Below, in pieces: positions 24,779-35,400 of a DNA stretch of 64,000 nucleotides (position 1 is its first letter; every line of letters starts with the position of its first letter). The notes beneath the pieces were generated by a model. That model searched no databases. It was not told the DNA's origin and saw nothing but the letters and a program-made list of their open reading frames with translations. Where the stretch lies: assembly GCA_900551325.1 (NCBI GenBank), contig URVM01000005.1, positions 1 through 64,000 on the forward strand, in the 5' to 3' direction. A program made the translations under genes and the position numbers. The stretch comes from an uncultured Eubacteriales bacterium (GTDB lineage Bacteria; Bacillota; Clostridia; Lachnospirales; Cellulosilyticaceae).

Positions 24779-26655
24779 TATTTATTATGCTCCTTAATAG
24801 TAAAAGTCTCATCTATACCCATATCTTTATATAAGGTTAATTGGTTCTGTTTCATCTTTGCCTCTAACATAAGTATTTGTTTTCTAAGTTGCTCCTGCTG
24901 CTCCCTATATCTATTCATAAGTAATTGTTGTTCCTTAAAAGGCATATCCACAATATCTATTTCTTGTAAATCCTTAAGATTTAACATCGTAATTGTACTT
25001 CCTAGTTGCTTGCTTTGAATCAAATATTGTCCTAACGGACTTTCAAGATATGCCTTAACAAATAAGGAGGAATTGCTGTCATTTGGCCTAATTCCTATGA
25101 AATTTTGTGATATCAATAACTTACCCTCGTGTTTTGGTACAATACATATCTTAATAGCATTACCCTTGCATGAAACAATTAGATCATCTTCTTCAACTGT
25201 ATAGGCTTCAATCTTTGCTCGGTTTTGAATATCATAAAAACCTATTTTATCTACCTGCAGTATACCCTCTTGAACATCTGCAAGGTTAATGATTTGGTAT
25301 TCCCCCATCTCACTTAAAGTTGCATTAGAAGTACTCATCCCTCTAAAAAACTTACCTACCTCTCCAAGCTTCTTACAATTAGTAAATTCAGCTATTTCCT
25401 CTAATTTAATATCCACTTTTCCAAAAGAAGAGGTTACAACTTCTGCTTTCGCTACGTATTTACTAGGCATTAGCAAACTTTTTTCTAAATTGTCATGTCT
25501 TACTACCCTACTCACTTCAGGAACCTCTTCATACGTTTCATAAATGCGCACTACTGTTTCTATTTCATCAGAACTTAAAACTTTCTTTGTTCGTGGCATA
25601 CTTTGGCCCATATGTTCTGCATTAATAAACAGAATAGTGTTTTTACTCTGTTTATTTTTATTAAGTACCAGCATATTAGTTGGAATATTAGTATTACTAA
25701 ACAGACCTGTTGGAAGTGCTATAACTGCTTCTATTATGTCTTCTCTAAGGATAGCACTTCTTATAGCCTCTGTTCCTGTATTAAATAACGACCCTGATGT
25801 CATTAATACAACAGCCTTCCCTCTATCGTTTAAAGATTTAATCGCATGAGATACAAAAAGCCATTCTGAACTAGATTTATTGGGCTTACCATACGTAAAC
25901 CTAGAAAACTTATCATATATTAAGTCTTTTTCTTCATAAGCCCAAGACTGACCAAATGGAATATCCATCATAATATAATCAAATGTTTCTAGCTGGCTAC
26001 CATTACTAAACTTCGGATTAATTAATACATCTCCCACTTCAGCGTCTATATCAACAATACCATTTACAAAAGCACGTATTGCTCCTATTGCTGCTAATTC
26101 TACATTTAACTCTTGTGTGTAAAAGAATAATTCAGTACTATTTTCTTTTGCATACTGATGAGCTTCTACAATAGTTCCATTAACACCTGCTGTACCATCA
26201 TAAAAAGTCCCTTGACTAGGTGACAAGATTCTAACCCCTAGTTTATTTAATGATTGAGGCGTTTGTATAAAAGCTCCATTAGGATTACGTTCAATAATAT
26301 CTTCAATGGCTATACGCCACTCTTCTTTGGAAAAAGGTACTTCAAAAACCATTTTCAATAATTTAGCTAGTACGATTTCTTGTAAGTGCATATCTTCATT
26401 TAGCACCTTAATAGCATTTGTTAACCATGCTACTTCTGTACTTAGCTCCTCTATTATTATATTATAGATTTCCACTGTCTCTCTTGGATTACCTATCTCA
26501 TTTAACGAATTTTCTATTAGTTGGTTATACGAATCTTTCATATAACCAACTAAGTATAACTTAGCTAAGATACTTGTAAAGTGAACTACACCACTACTCC
26601 GCAATTCATCAAGCATCATATAGTTGAAATTCATAACCCTTTCTTTATTTATCAT
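24778..26655 (-). CDS. Degenerate N6-methylase fused to a TRD (first paralogue)
   Basis: 625 residues. An HsdM-like core has motif I TFYDGTAGVNGTIVEA intact, but the catalytic N-P-P-Y/F is MMDIPFGQS (D-I-P-F). Residues about 420-600 form one S-type recognition domain (KLGEVGKFFRGM ... LLISQNFIGIRPN) with a final coiled coil. This half-site, M-S fused form could read DNA without methylating it, or methylate poorly. It is first in the type I RM operon and overlaps hsdM by one base. Its paralogue is at 29507. The start could also be an internal ATG after GAAAGGG. Confidence 0.8.
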   Translation of the reverse strand: MINKERVMNFNYMMLDELRSSGVVHFTSILAKLYLVGYMKDSYNQLIENSLNEIGNPRETVEIYNIIIEELSTEVAWLTNAIKVLNEDMHLQEIVLAKLLKMVFEVPFSKEEWRIAIEDIIERNPNGAFIQTPQSLNKLGVRILSPSQGTFYDGTAGVNGTIVEAHQYAKENSTELFFYTQELNVELAAIGAIRAFVNGIVDIDAEVGDVLINPKFSNGSQLETFDYIMMDIPFGQSWAYEEKDLIYDKFSRFTYGKPNKSSSEWLFVSHAIKSLNDRGKAVVLMTSGSLFNTGTEAIRSAILREDIIEAVIALPTGLFSNTNIPTNMLVLNKNKQSKNTILFINAEHMGQSMPRTKKVLSSDEIETVVRIYETYEEVPEVSRVVRHDNLEKSLLMPSKYVAKAEVVTSSFGKVDIKLEEIAEFTNCKKLGEVGKFFRGMSTSNATLSEMGEYQIINLADVQEGILQVDKIGFYDIQNRAKIEAYTVEEDDLIVSCKGNAIKICIVPKHEGKLLISQNFIGIRPNDSNSSLFVKAYLESPLGQYLIQSKQLGSTITMLNLKDLQEIDIVDMPFKEQQLLMNRYREQQEQLRKQILMLEAKMKQNQLTLYKDMGIDETFTIKEHNK

Positions 26656-26777
26656 ATTTCACAACACCTCTTATCTTTTATCATAATCCTAGTATAAACG
26701 AACCTTTTATTTTATTCAATACTGTTTTTAGTAATTTAATTACTATTTTTATTTTATTGTTTACTTTATTTTTAATT

Positions 26778-26819
26778 AATAAGAGGATATATCCCTCTAA
26801 CAAGATATCCCCTCTTATT
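26778..26819. terminator. Hairpin between operons
   Basis: AATAAGAGG...ATAT pairs with GATATCCCCTCTTATT, flanked by A/T runs. It lies about 120 bases upstream of the RM operon start, blocking read-through. Between here and 26957 I see only a short repeat. Confidence 0.6.
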
Positions 26820-26861
26820 TTTACGCTAATCTTCTTAACTAGAAGCATTAGTTTTATTTGG

Positions 26862-26879
26862 CACTATGGTGTCAGACAC
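26862..26879. repeat. Second copy of the short dispersed repeat
   Basis: CACTATGGTGTCAGACAC, two transitions from the sequence at 1041-1058. Confidence 0.5.
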
Positions 26880-26957
26880 GTGACTATTTAAAAATACTTG
26901 CATTTGTGGATATGTCTTAAAAAATACTTCCTCCATTTCCATAAAGAAATACTAATG

Positions 26958-27113
26958 CTAATAGTTGAAACATATTTTTTTATCTAGCATAGCTGCAGAG
27001 TATTCTGTATTTTTAAAAATCACTCCTAAAAGTTCTCTTACCTTATCTAGATTTCCTGATCTATACTGAACAGCCATTCTTACCATTCTTTCATCTAACG
27101 GAAGTAATTGCTC
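26958..27113 (-). pseudogene. Small coding remnant, unidentified
   Basis: An open stretch of about 50 codons reads EQLLPLDERMVRMAVQYRSG and then NLDKVRELLGVIF before a stop. It looks protein-like (amphipathic helices), but upstream in frame there are stop codons and no start. I cannot identify the parent. Confidence 0.4.
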
Positions 27114-27298
27114 TTTATTCTATTGCATTCCTTCATTTCTTATCCTCTTTATATAGTAGAATTATTTTTACATTTATAATTCAAATATCTTTTTAAATAA
27201 AACTATACTATTTAATTAATGCTCCTGTATATTATGTTTACTAAATTATTTTATCAAACTATATTTGATTATTATCTCATATAACATAAATGGTCATA

Positions 27299-27340
27299 TT
27301 TTTGACATAAATAGAAATGATATACCATTTATGTCAAAAA
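27299..27340. promoter_or_regulatory. Operator-like inverted repeat
   Basis: TTTTTGACATAAAT and ATTTATGTCAAAAA form a perfect 14-bp dyad with a 14-base centre; CATAAATGG occurs once more just upstream (27285-27293). A related ATAAATGGACA motif lies before the NYN gene (44038-44069). It lies just below the MazF-fusion stop and far upstream of the RM operon. Confidence 0.5.
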
Positions 27341-27436
27341 TATATTAATATCATATATAACATTTGTATCTTGCTATTTATTACTCCACTATTACATAAT
27401 CAATTCATAACAAATTCTGTACAAGATTTTCTATTT

Positions 27437-28786
27437 CTATTTTAGTCGCATTAAATCATATTCCCATTCTATTACAGAAGCTTGCATAGCTTTTTTATTT
27501 TTATTAAATTTGATGAGAAACTGTAAATGATTTTTAGTTCTTTTTATCCCTACTCTTGGAATAATAACATTATTAAGTATTTCCCATCTTTCTTCTCTTG
27601 ATTTACCTAGATCGTACCCTAATTTTTTTATATCTGATGTATTGGATAAATTGTTTGGTAATTCTTTTTGTACTTTCCCCCTTCCTTTTGATCGTTTTGC
27701 CTGGTGGCTAAGTTTATATATTTCTGTTTTTGCAACAACTATTTTATGAGGTGCAATTGTTTTATGAAAGTAATTATAATCAGGTCTTTCCATATAAATC
27801 TGATTACATTCTTTACAATATTTTGCTTCAGTAAATATGTACCCTACTTCACTTCCTAGCTTAGTGACACATGAAATAGTACTTAATTTTGTATGATGCC
27901 GTGGACATGTATGTAACGTATCTACAATGTTTAATGCTTCAAAATACGGAATGCTTGCTTCTCGCAACTTCTCTTCTAGCAAGCTTTTTATAGTTGGTGT
28001 TACATCGTTAAACTGGTAATATGTTTGATTCAAATGCTTTCTTAATGGTTTGCAAATAATTCTCCCTTCACTTAATGTGGCTTCTTCTTTTAATAACTTA
28101 TAATACATCTTACCTGCATTTAACTTAGATAAAATATCAGGAAAATAATACAAAAGTACAGTCTCTTGTTTCATCAACGCACTTACTAATAGTATCTCTG
28201 TATAATGTTTGATTGTAAGGACTGTTTCGTAATATTGTTTATATTTTCCTAAATACTGTAAAGCTACTTTTATTTTTTCCGTATTACCTTGCTTAAAAGC
28301 TCGTTGAAAAACATGTAGCCATTCTTTTACTGATCTGCATGGTAGTTGTTCTCTTTCTTTATGCAAATCCTCACATACCTCATCTACTTCTTCAGTTGTT
28401 GTTTGTGCTACTCTATTCTCATATCCCATTCCCAATGAAAATGCTAGTGCTTTTTCTATTTCTCTCATTGTAGCCTTTGATAATTGTCCCATTTTCTTTG
28501 ACGTAACAATTCTTGTTTTACAAATACATCTTACTTGTCCTGTCATCACAACACTGTCAGTACTCAAAAACTGATATTCTTCTTTCTTGAGTAAAACATT
28601 AGTAGGTAAACTACTATGTTTTGAACTTCCTTTAAGTGGTACAACTATTGTTGTAGGGCTTTTTGCATTTCCTATGTTGTTTTGCAAAATAATGCTATAT
28701 GTAGAACCTCTTTGTTCACTCCCTATTCCTGTGTTACCAAAATGCGTTAAATATATCTCTCCTCTTTTAATATTGATACCTTCCAT
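27437..28786 (-). CDS. MazF/PemK-type protein with a long C-terminal extension
   Basis: About 449 residues; typical MazF is about 110. Residues 1-115 have the MazF barrel: INIKRGEIYLTHFGNTGIGS, SIILQNNIGN, PTTIVVPLKGSS, VVMTGQVRCI. The remaining 330 residues are new to me: a helical region and a Cys cluster (TCPRHHTK ... KYCKECNQIYM) like a zinc finger, and a basic end. MazF proteins cut RNA at short sequences. No small antitoxin gene is adjacent; the extension or the 228-residue neighbour may restrain it. AGGAGAG is better placed for the second ATG. Third gene of its operon. Confidence 0.75.
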   Translation of the reverse strand: MEGINIKRGEIYLTHFGNTGIGSEQRGSTYSIILQNNIGNAKSPTTIVVPLKGSSKHSSLPTNVLLKKEEYQFLSTDSVVMTGQVRCICKTRIVTSKKMGQLSKATMREIEKALAFSLGMGYENRVAQTTTEEVDEVCEDLHKEREQLPCRSVKEWLHVFQRAFKQGNTEKIKVALQYLGKYKQYYETVLTIKHYTEILLVSALMKQETVLLYYFPDILSKLNAGKMYYKLLKEEATLSEGRIICKPLRKHLNQTYYQFNDVTPTIKSLLEEKLREASIPYFEALNIVDTLHTCPRHHTKLSTISCVTKLGSEVGYIFTEAKYCKECNQIYMERPDYNYFHKTIAPHKIVVAKTEIYKLSHQAKRSKGRGKVQKELPNNLSNTSDIKKLGYDLGKSREERWEILNNVIIPRVGIKRTKNHLQFLIKFNKNKKAMQASVIEWEYDLMRLK

Positions 28787-28803
28787 CATACTCTCCTATA
28801 CAA

Positions 28804-29490
28804 TTATTTATTAAGTTGATTTATATATACCTTAAATGCCCCTGCATGCATTGTAAGAAATGTGTCTAAATCTATTTTGGTGCACTCTATAAAGTACTGA
28901 ATAAATGCAGCTTTTGCTGTATTCATTTCCCAGCCATACATAGCAGCTCCTCTAGGAAAGGTGCCATATATAAGCGAATCATCTTGCTGTTCTGGATCAT
29001 AGCAAATGCCTAGCACTCTGCCATTTGCAGTTGCTATTGCATGACACTCGATCATATTGATCTCTATACTTGGCAATGGAATATATTTTTGTAATTTGCC
29101 CCATTTTGGAAACTGCTGTGTGGTTTCTACATAACCTAATATGAAGTCGTACTTTGTTTCTGTATCAAAGATTCGTCCTAAGGAACAGGCTACGACAGAC
29201 ATATACATGCTTAGCATGCCATCTTTATACGCTTGTTTAACTTGGCGTATATATGGCTTAGGTATTTCTATAGATTTGTCTCCCTTTGCTGCTGCCCATA
29301 AATGTCCTAAATAACATAAAATGAGTTGATCTATTGTAAGTGGTGCATCTTCTGGTAATGCTTCACCTAAATAGCGTTTAATGGTATCAGCTTTTATAGT
29401 CTCTGTATTGATACCTATTTCTGTAATCCATTCTATTATTTCTGTTGCAATTTCTCTATTTGATTTATCCATCTTTAGTCTTTTGTACAT
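28804..29490 (-). CDS. Unknown protein between methylase-TRD and MazF fusion
   Basis: 228 residues, helical N-terminal half (NREIATEIIEWITEIGINTE) and a mixed second half containing CHAIATANGRVLGICYDPEQ. I recognise no family and no catalytic motif. It has a good GGAG ribosome site, lies 16 bases after the methylase-TRD gene and 17 before the MazF-fusion start, so it belongs to this operon. A partner or inhibitor of the toxin is possible but only inference. Confidence 0.6.
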   Translation of the reverse strand: MYKRLKMDKSNREIATEIIEWITEIGINTETIKADTIKRYLGEALPEDAPLTIDQLILCYLGHLWAAAKGDKSIEIPKPYIRQVKQAYKDGMLSMYMSVVACSLGRIFDTETKYDFILGYVETTQQFPKWGKLQKYIPLPSIEINMIECHAIATANGRVLGICYDPEQQDDSLIYGTFPRGAAMYGWEMNTAKAAFIQYFIECTKIDLDTFLTMHAGAFKVYINQLNK

Positions 29491-29506
29491 TTAGATACTC
29501 CTTTGT

Positions 29507-31318
29507 CTATAGCCCTAACATTTCGTTTATAGAAGTTTTGCCTTCTTTGTATCTTCGCTTGGCAATTTCTAGGTCTTTTTTGTAATCTGTTTCTACTCTC
29601 TCGATGAGTTTAACGAGCATCATCTGTTCTCTTAAGTTAATATTGGGTATGAGTAACTGCTCCAAGTCACTACTTGCTAAGGATTTAATAATGGCCCCTC
29701 TTGTTAAAGCTTCTAGTAGTTTCTGACCTTTTTCACTTTCTAAGTAATATTTCAATAATTCAGGTGTATATTTATTTGAATCCACTCGTATGCAAAATAA
29801 ATTTGCAGTAACAATAGCATTTTTTATTTCTTTTCCTACTAATGCAATTTTCATCACATTGCCTTTAGATGTAATGAGTAAATCACCTTCTTCTAATGTA
29901 TAAAGCGACTCCCATCGTGGTTCTGGTGTTACTTTAGATGTGTCATCTAAAATGATGTTACCATCTTGAATATTGCCTAAACTAATCATATAGTGAGTAG
30001 CTTCATTGCCTTTTAAAGCATCTACTTTACTCTTTGGTACTTGTACACCTCTTCTAATTTGTGCCACACTACTTAGTGGAATCATAGGTGTTTCATTTAC
30101 ATCTTCTAGTGCTCGCTCTCTTTTAATGGCGTCTAAAACATCTAGGTGGTAGTCGTTCTCTTTAAACCACTGTTTATCCACTACAAAACTTATTGAAGAT
30201 TCCTCCACATTGTCATAAAGCAACTTTGCTTCTTGGATACTACTTGCTTTTATATCACATTGTCTTTTGCTAATGTCTTCTTTACTTTCGGTTAAGTCTA
30301 TAAATATGATTTTGTTTTTTAATTTATCTTTTTTATATTTATTTACAATAACCCAACATGTGTTTACACCTGTTCCTGCCAAAATTCGATTTGGCAAGTA
30401 AATAATACCCTCAATTAAATCTTCCTCTATTAATTTTCTACGAATTTTTCGATCTACAGGTTTTGTACTAAAAAGGGTACCTAGAGGAAGAAGTGCTATT
30501 GCTTTTTTTGTAGCCGTTTTTATCATATGTTCCAAGTAATGCCAAGAAGAAATATAGTTCCCTATTTGACTTTCTAGACCTGTAAATCGGTTATATCTAT
30601 CTTTTTTTAAATACATTTTTTGATTACTCATCATAGGTGGGATAGATAAAGCATACTCAAATTGTTGTAAATTTTCTTCTTCCACCCATACAGGTTGTTC
30701 TAAACTATCCCCTTCTTTTATATTCGCCCCACCTTCCGTTAACAAATAAGCCTTAAGCTGGGCCATTTCATATGCATTTTTATCTTTTTCTACACCATAG
30801 TATTTAAACTGGGTAAAATCTATACCTTTTTCTTTAAAATAATTACTTAGTCCAACAAGTGTATTGGCACTATAACTAAAGCTATCTACTACTGTCTTTG
30901 CCTGCTCCATATTACTTAATGTACACACTACTTCAAAAGCATTAGGTGGTATTTGAGAATAGTTTTTCGAATAATCTATTATCTCCTCATACGTATTGAC
31001 TACTTCTAGACTATCCCTCGTTACTTGCACTTCACTCAATATACTTATAAGTTGACTAAAACTCTCCCCCGACATATCATGAACCAAATGTATAAATGTC
31101 TCATTATTAAATATTTTACATCCTGTATACTGCTTTAATTGTTCTAAATGTGCTATAAAACTTTCTTTACTATTTCCTACTTCATGCCAGGTTACTGTAC
31201 TTAATACTTTTTTATCCACTAATAACTTCACTGCACAAAATACACTTGTAGCCCATCCGCTATCTATTGTAAGTGCTAATTGTGATATATAGCCTTTTAC
31301 TAAATTAATTTTCTTCAT
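29507..31318 (-). CDS. Degenerate N6-methylase fused to a TRD (second paralogue)
   Basis: About 603 residues from the ATG at 31318 (GAGGAG upstream). The layout matches the 24778 gene: HsdM-like core then one recognition domain (SVAQIRRGVQVPKSKV ... AIVTANLFCIRVDSN) and a coiled coil. Both catalytic motifs are lost: motif I is DSFSYSANTLVGL in place of D-x-x-x-G-x-G, and motif IV is LSIPPMMSN in place of N-P-P-Y. Yet the core keeps family features such as GIIYLPNRILAGTGVNTCWV. It should be unable to methylate but may bind DNA. It leads a three-gene operon with the unknown and MazF-fusion genes. Confidence 0.75.
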   Translation of the reverse strand: MKKINLVKGYISQLALTIDSGWATSVFCAVKLLVDKKVLSTVTWHEVGNSKESFIAHLEQLKQYTGCKIFNNETFIHLVHDMSGESFSQLISILSEVQVTRDSLEVVNTYEEIIDYSKNYSQIPPNAFEVVCTLSNMEQAKTVVDSFSYSANTLVGLSNYFKEKGIDFTQFKYYGVEKDKNAYEMAQLKAYLLTEGGANIKEGDSLEQPVWVEEENLQQFEYALSIPPMMSNQKMYLKKDRYNRFTGLESQIGNYISSWHYLEHMIKTATKKAIALLPLGTLFSTKPVDRKIRRKLIEEDLIEGIIYLPNRILAGTGVNTCWVIVNKYKKDKLKNKIIFIDLTESKEDISKRQCDIKASSIQEAKLLYDNVEESSISFVVDKQWFKENDYHLDVLDAIKRERALEDVNETPMIPLSSVAQIRRGVQVPKSKVDALKGNEATHYMISLGNIQDGNIILDDTSKVTPEPRWESLYTLEEGDLLITSKGNVMKIALVGKEIKNAIVTANLFCIRVDSNKYTPELLKYYLESEKGQKLLEALTRGAIIKSLASSDLEQLLIPNINLREQMMLVKLIERVETDYKKDLEIAKRRYKEGKTSINEMLGL

Positions 31319-31490
31319 CCACAAACTCCTCATTAGGTTTTGTCAAAACTGATGTCTACATTTTATACTTTAATATATTATTGGTCAATAGGTTTTTTTA
31401 TATCTGAAATTGTATTTGTTTTCTGTTATATTAAAAGAAAAATATTTTACAAATAAATCTTACCGTAAATCCCAAATTTATTTAAAATGA

Positions 31491-31520
31491 TTACAGTTTG
31501 TCCTTCTTTCCTCGTATTAA
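31491..31520 (+). promoter_or_regulatory. Two-part promoter-like motif (copy A)
   Basis: TACAGTTT, 13 bases, CGTATTAA, then TAAAGTATAG. It is the most diverged of four related motifs (44918-44947 minus, 44976-45007, 46089-46118). It precedes the hairpin RNA copy A. Confidence 0.55.
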
Positions 31521-31524
31521 TAAA

Positions 31525-31709
31525 GTATAGAGCTCAACAAATACTTGTTAGCCTTTGTGCAATACATAAAAAGAGCAAGTACAAGCCTAAAAGAATCTAG
31601 GTACATCTTAAAAATCTTGAATCCTTTAACTTATCACAACAAAAGCTGCCATAAAGTACAGACAATACACATCTGGGGGGATGAGTCCGTACTTTATGAC
31701 AGCTTTTTG
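31525..31709 (+). ncRNA. Candidate structured RNA, short copy A
   Basis: After the motif the first 30 bases match copy B (46119 onward), then about 300 bases are missing relative to B, then AATCTAGGTA, CTTGAATCCTTTAA and the end hairpin match again. The end hairpin (31641-31709) has arms AAAAGCTGCC and ATAAAGTAC..., a 25-base loop with CATC-TGGGGG-GATG, and TTTTTGT. It reads opposite to the flanking defence genes. The remainder of the gap up to 31930 shows nothing. Confidence 0.55.
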
Positions 31710-31930
31710 TATTTTATCCCTACACTAATATATCTACATTGAAATCTATACCTATTAACCAGTCCCACCTATTACTTACTATAAAACACGCATTAATCCC
31801 CTATTTTCATGTAACCAAGGATGTTAACACTTACTTTCTATTCTACATCTAATCACTACTTCATTATGTTCACATAGATCCTTATTACTTATTCTGTTAA
31901 ATCCTATCATTCTATTGACTTAGTTCTAAA

Positions 31931-32443
31931 TCATCTTGCCATTTCATCTATTAAGAACCTATAAATTTCTTCCAATTGATCAAAGCTTGCATCATCTTTT
32001 ACCTTTAGTTCTATCTTCTTCTCTCCTGCATAGGTTTTAAGTTTAACTACAAACATCTGAAAGTCTATATTTTGTGTTCGATAAGGTTTAAGCGTCTCAT
32101 AATAATATATGAGTTCTTCCTTTGCAAGATTGCTCTTAATCTTTGTTTGTTCTTGTTGAAAACTGTCCTTGCTATCTTGTTTCTTTCCTAGTTCTTGTTG
32201 TATGAAGTCAACAACAGGTTTTAAACTTGAGGCTCCCTTTTCTAAATATACAGTAAAGCGTTTCTTTTTAGGGCTATAAAAACAATTTACTACACCGCAA
32301 GCTTCACCTTTTATTTTAAGTGTATACTTCATCCCGTAATCCAGTGTCCGTTGTGCTTCTAGTTCCCCTTCATATACATCTTGTAATAGAGGCACTACTT
32401 TCTCTACTTTTCCTTTTACAATTTTTGCATAATCTTCTGCCAT
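31931..32443 (-). CDS. Unknown small protein after the DUF1998 helicase
   Basis: 170 residues. The first 85 look like a mixed alpha/beta domain (YTLKIKGEACGVVNCFYSPK then RFTVYLEKG); a glutamine-rich linker leads to a second helical part. No family recognised. It starts right after the helicase stop, so is coupled to it; I infer a helicase partner. It is the last gene of the five-gene operon. Confidence 0.65.
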   Translation of the reverse strand: MAEDYAKIVKGKVEKVVPLLQDVYEGELEAQRTLDYGMKYTLKIKGEACGVVNCFYSPKKKRFTVYLEKGASSLKPVVDFIQQELGKKQDSKDSFQQEQTKIKSNLAKEELIYYYETLKPYRTQNIDFQMFVVKLKTYAGEKKIELKVKDDASFDQLEEIYRFLIDEMAR

Positions 32444-35400
32444 TTATGCCTCGCCCCCTTTTACTGTAACTTCTTCAAATACAAGTGTATAAAACTTATA
32501 TCTTTTGTAAGCTTCTATGTTTTGTTTGACTTTAGCTTCTTCATTTAAAGCATCTACTAAATATTTTAAGGATGACTTAATCGTTACTGTCTTCACATCT
32601 CCTGTTTCATAGAAATGTCTTAACGTCTCTATGAGTAGCTCAAAGATAGTCAAATTTTGTTCACCCATATCTTCCCTTTGGAACTTTTCACCTGTTTCAT
32701 CTTCCAGTATCCATAGTTTTCCTCTTTGGAAAAGTGTAAATACTTTGTCATAAATTACCGTCTCATAGTGAAAATGAATACTTGGGGCGAACCTTTGGTT
32801 GCATACCAGATGTCCTAATAAAGCAATCAATTTTTTGCGTTCTACCAAATGAGCTATTTTTTGAGTTACTTGGCCTCTTAAACATAGATAGCATCCTTTT
32901 TCTGCCTTGCACTTACACGCTTTGACTTTCTCATACATTTTCACCAAGATAGCCTGCCATCTTTCTTGTATTTCTTCTACATCAAAGTTTTTAACAGTAC
33001 CTTTATCATAAAAACATACTGTATATCTCCCCTCTTCTTTTACCTCCTCTGCCAAATCTTCATCAAATAAAATCCCTATTTCACTTTCATCAAATCCTAG
33101 TTCATCTTTTAATGTGCGATCAAAAGCAGAAATAAAGCTAAGATAATAGCCTTCATCCATAATCTTTTTATCAAAACTTAAGATTAGACTATCTCGGTAA
33201 CGTTGATAACCTATAAAGGGCATCTCTGGTTGATTCAATAACTGTGTAATAAAATTAATTTCTAAATCTTTTTCTATATAACCTTTGAGCATTACATAAT
33301 CTACAAAAGGCTTATATTGCTTGCGTTTAAAATAAATCTCTGATACTTTTTTTCCAAATTCTCTTTTCTCTGACCTAGCAGTAGCTTTTTCACATATTAA
33401 TGTTTCATAGCACATAATGGTTTGACTCTGATTTTTAGGATGTGCAAAGGTACTCGTAGGTCTTTGATTTGGAAGAATGCGATGATAAGTGTCCCCTATG
33501 TACATTTCTTCTTTTGGAATATACATTTTATAAGCCTGTTCTGGTTCTCTGTTAGAGATCTCCTCTTGTTTAAGATCGTATAATTTCACTGTATCTTTTC
33601 TAAATCCATACTGTGGATACAGTCCACATTCATAACAATCTCTACCTGCCATCAAATGTTGTTGCAATCGGTGTGTAAGTACCAGTTGCTTCTGCATATT
33701 AATGGAACGCTTAAATATACGTTCTAACTTAGATTGCATCTGTTCTATATTTAGATTGTTACACTTGCCATATGGACTGGTCAAAAGGTAAGTATTAATA
33801 TGTTTATTCAGTACTTGATTATTATTTTTGTCAAATTTAGGTGGTGAAATGGTACCTTCTATCATTTCTTTTGGATTTTGAAAATAGTACCAATCATGAT
33901 TTTTACTTTCATCACATAAAACGATTAGTCCCGCAAATTTATCAGACCGCCTGCCTGCCCTACCTGTTCTTTGTGCATAACTAGATGGTGTAGGGGGTAC
34001 TCCTAGCATATAAACAAAATGCAAACTCCCTATGTCTATACCCATCTCTAAGGTTGGCGTAGAAAAAAGTACTTGAAGTGCTCCCTCTTGGAATTTTGAC
34101 TCATATACCTTTTTCTTCTCTTTTTCTACCTCAGCACTATGAGCACCTGCAAAACATAAATACATCTGTTTTAACTCTTTCAAACTTAGATGTGAAAGCT
34201 TAGGTGCATCTCTTAGCACATTTACTCTAAAAGCATTTACATTTAGAAAATAATAATATGCTCCTTCTTCTTTTTCCTCATATATCAAATTTTTACGAAT
34301 CAAACTTGCAAAAATACTTTCCAATTGTCCTTGATTATATTTCTTTACAAGATGTGTGTACTTTTGTGCACTTTCAGCTAAAGAAATTCCTTGGTAATTT
34401 TTTTGTCTGAGTACTTCTGATGCGCCTCCTCCCAATGTAATAACCTTTGGGCGACTATAGCTCTTCCATCCAATCTTAATGACTTCTCCCTCTTCATCTA
34501 ACTGAGCCATTTTAAAGGCCCCTTCACGTACAAATACTTCTATAATTTCTGCTTCATCAGTTGTTATGCTACCTTCTATCCGTGGTACTATTTCCATGTC
34601 ATACACTTTAATATTTCTTGCCCATTTTCTAAGCCACACATTAAACTCTTTACTTAACTCTTTGGCCATGTCCTGACTTGTTTCTATCTCTTCTTTAACT
34701 GCTTTAGCTAATTGTTTTATAGAGTATTGCGGTGTTTGTTGAATTTGCCTTATCATCATTATCTCATAGAAATCACTCAACAGACGATCCCCTACATTTG
34801 CACTATGCCTACCACATTTTTCTCTATCATCCACAAAAGCTAAGAGTTTACGTTCTTCTAAAGGCAACTGTAGCAATAGCTTGGTCATACTTTCATAAAC
34901 TAAGTCTTGACTATCCTTTCCTTCAAGCTTAATAAAAGCACTTCCTATCCCTTCATTATTTAGTTCTTGATCCAGCACCAGACATTGGCTACCTGTAGGG
35001 TCTGCCACAATGCGAAGTCCTTTTTCGGTTAAATAGCTTTCTTCAAAGCGTAAGCTATATGGGTAGTGACCTTCTTTATAAGTACCTATTAGCACAATTA
35101 CTTCTTGCTTTTCTATAGGTGTTTGAGGATAGACTATTTCTTGGTCTTGTATTTTACCTACTAAATAAGAAGGGTTCTTCTTGTATACAGGCAAGACCAT
35201 TTGTCCACACTTATGACATTTCTGAATATGACTTGTATAGTAACTCCCACATCCTAGACATCGCTTCAATGTATCTTTTAGTTGTAGCATGAAGAAATGT
35301 ACTCTAAAATCTAGCCATTTCTTCTGTCGCAAATACTCTAAGTAATCTAGTATCTCCTCTTTACTTAACTGAATGTCTACTGACTGCAAACCTTCTTGTA

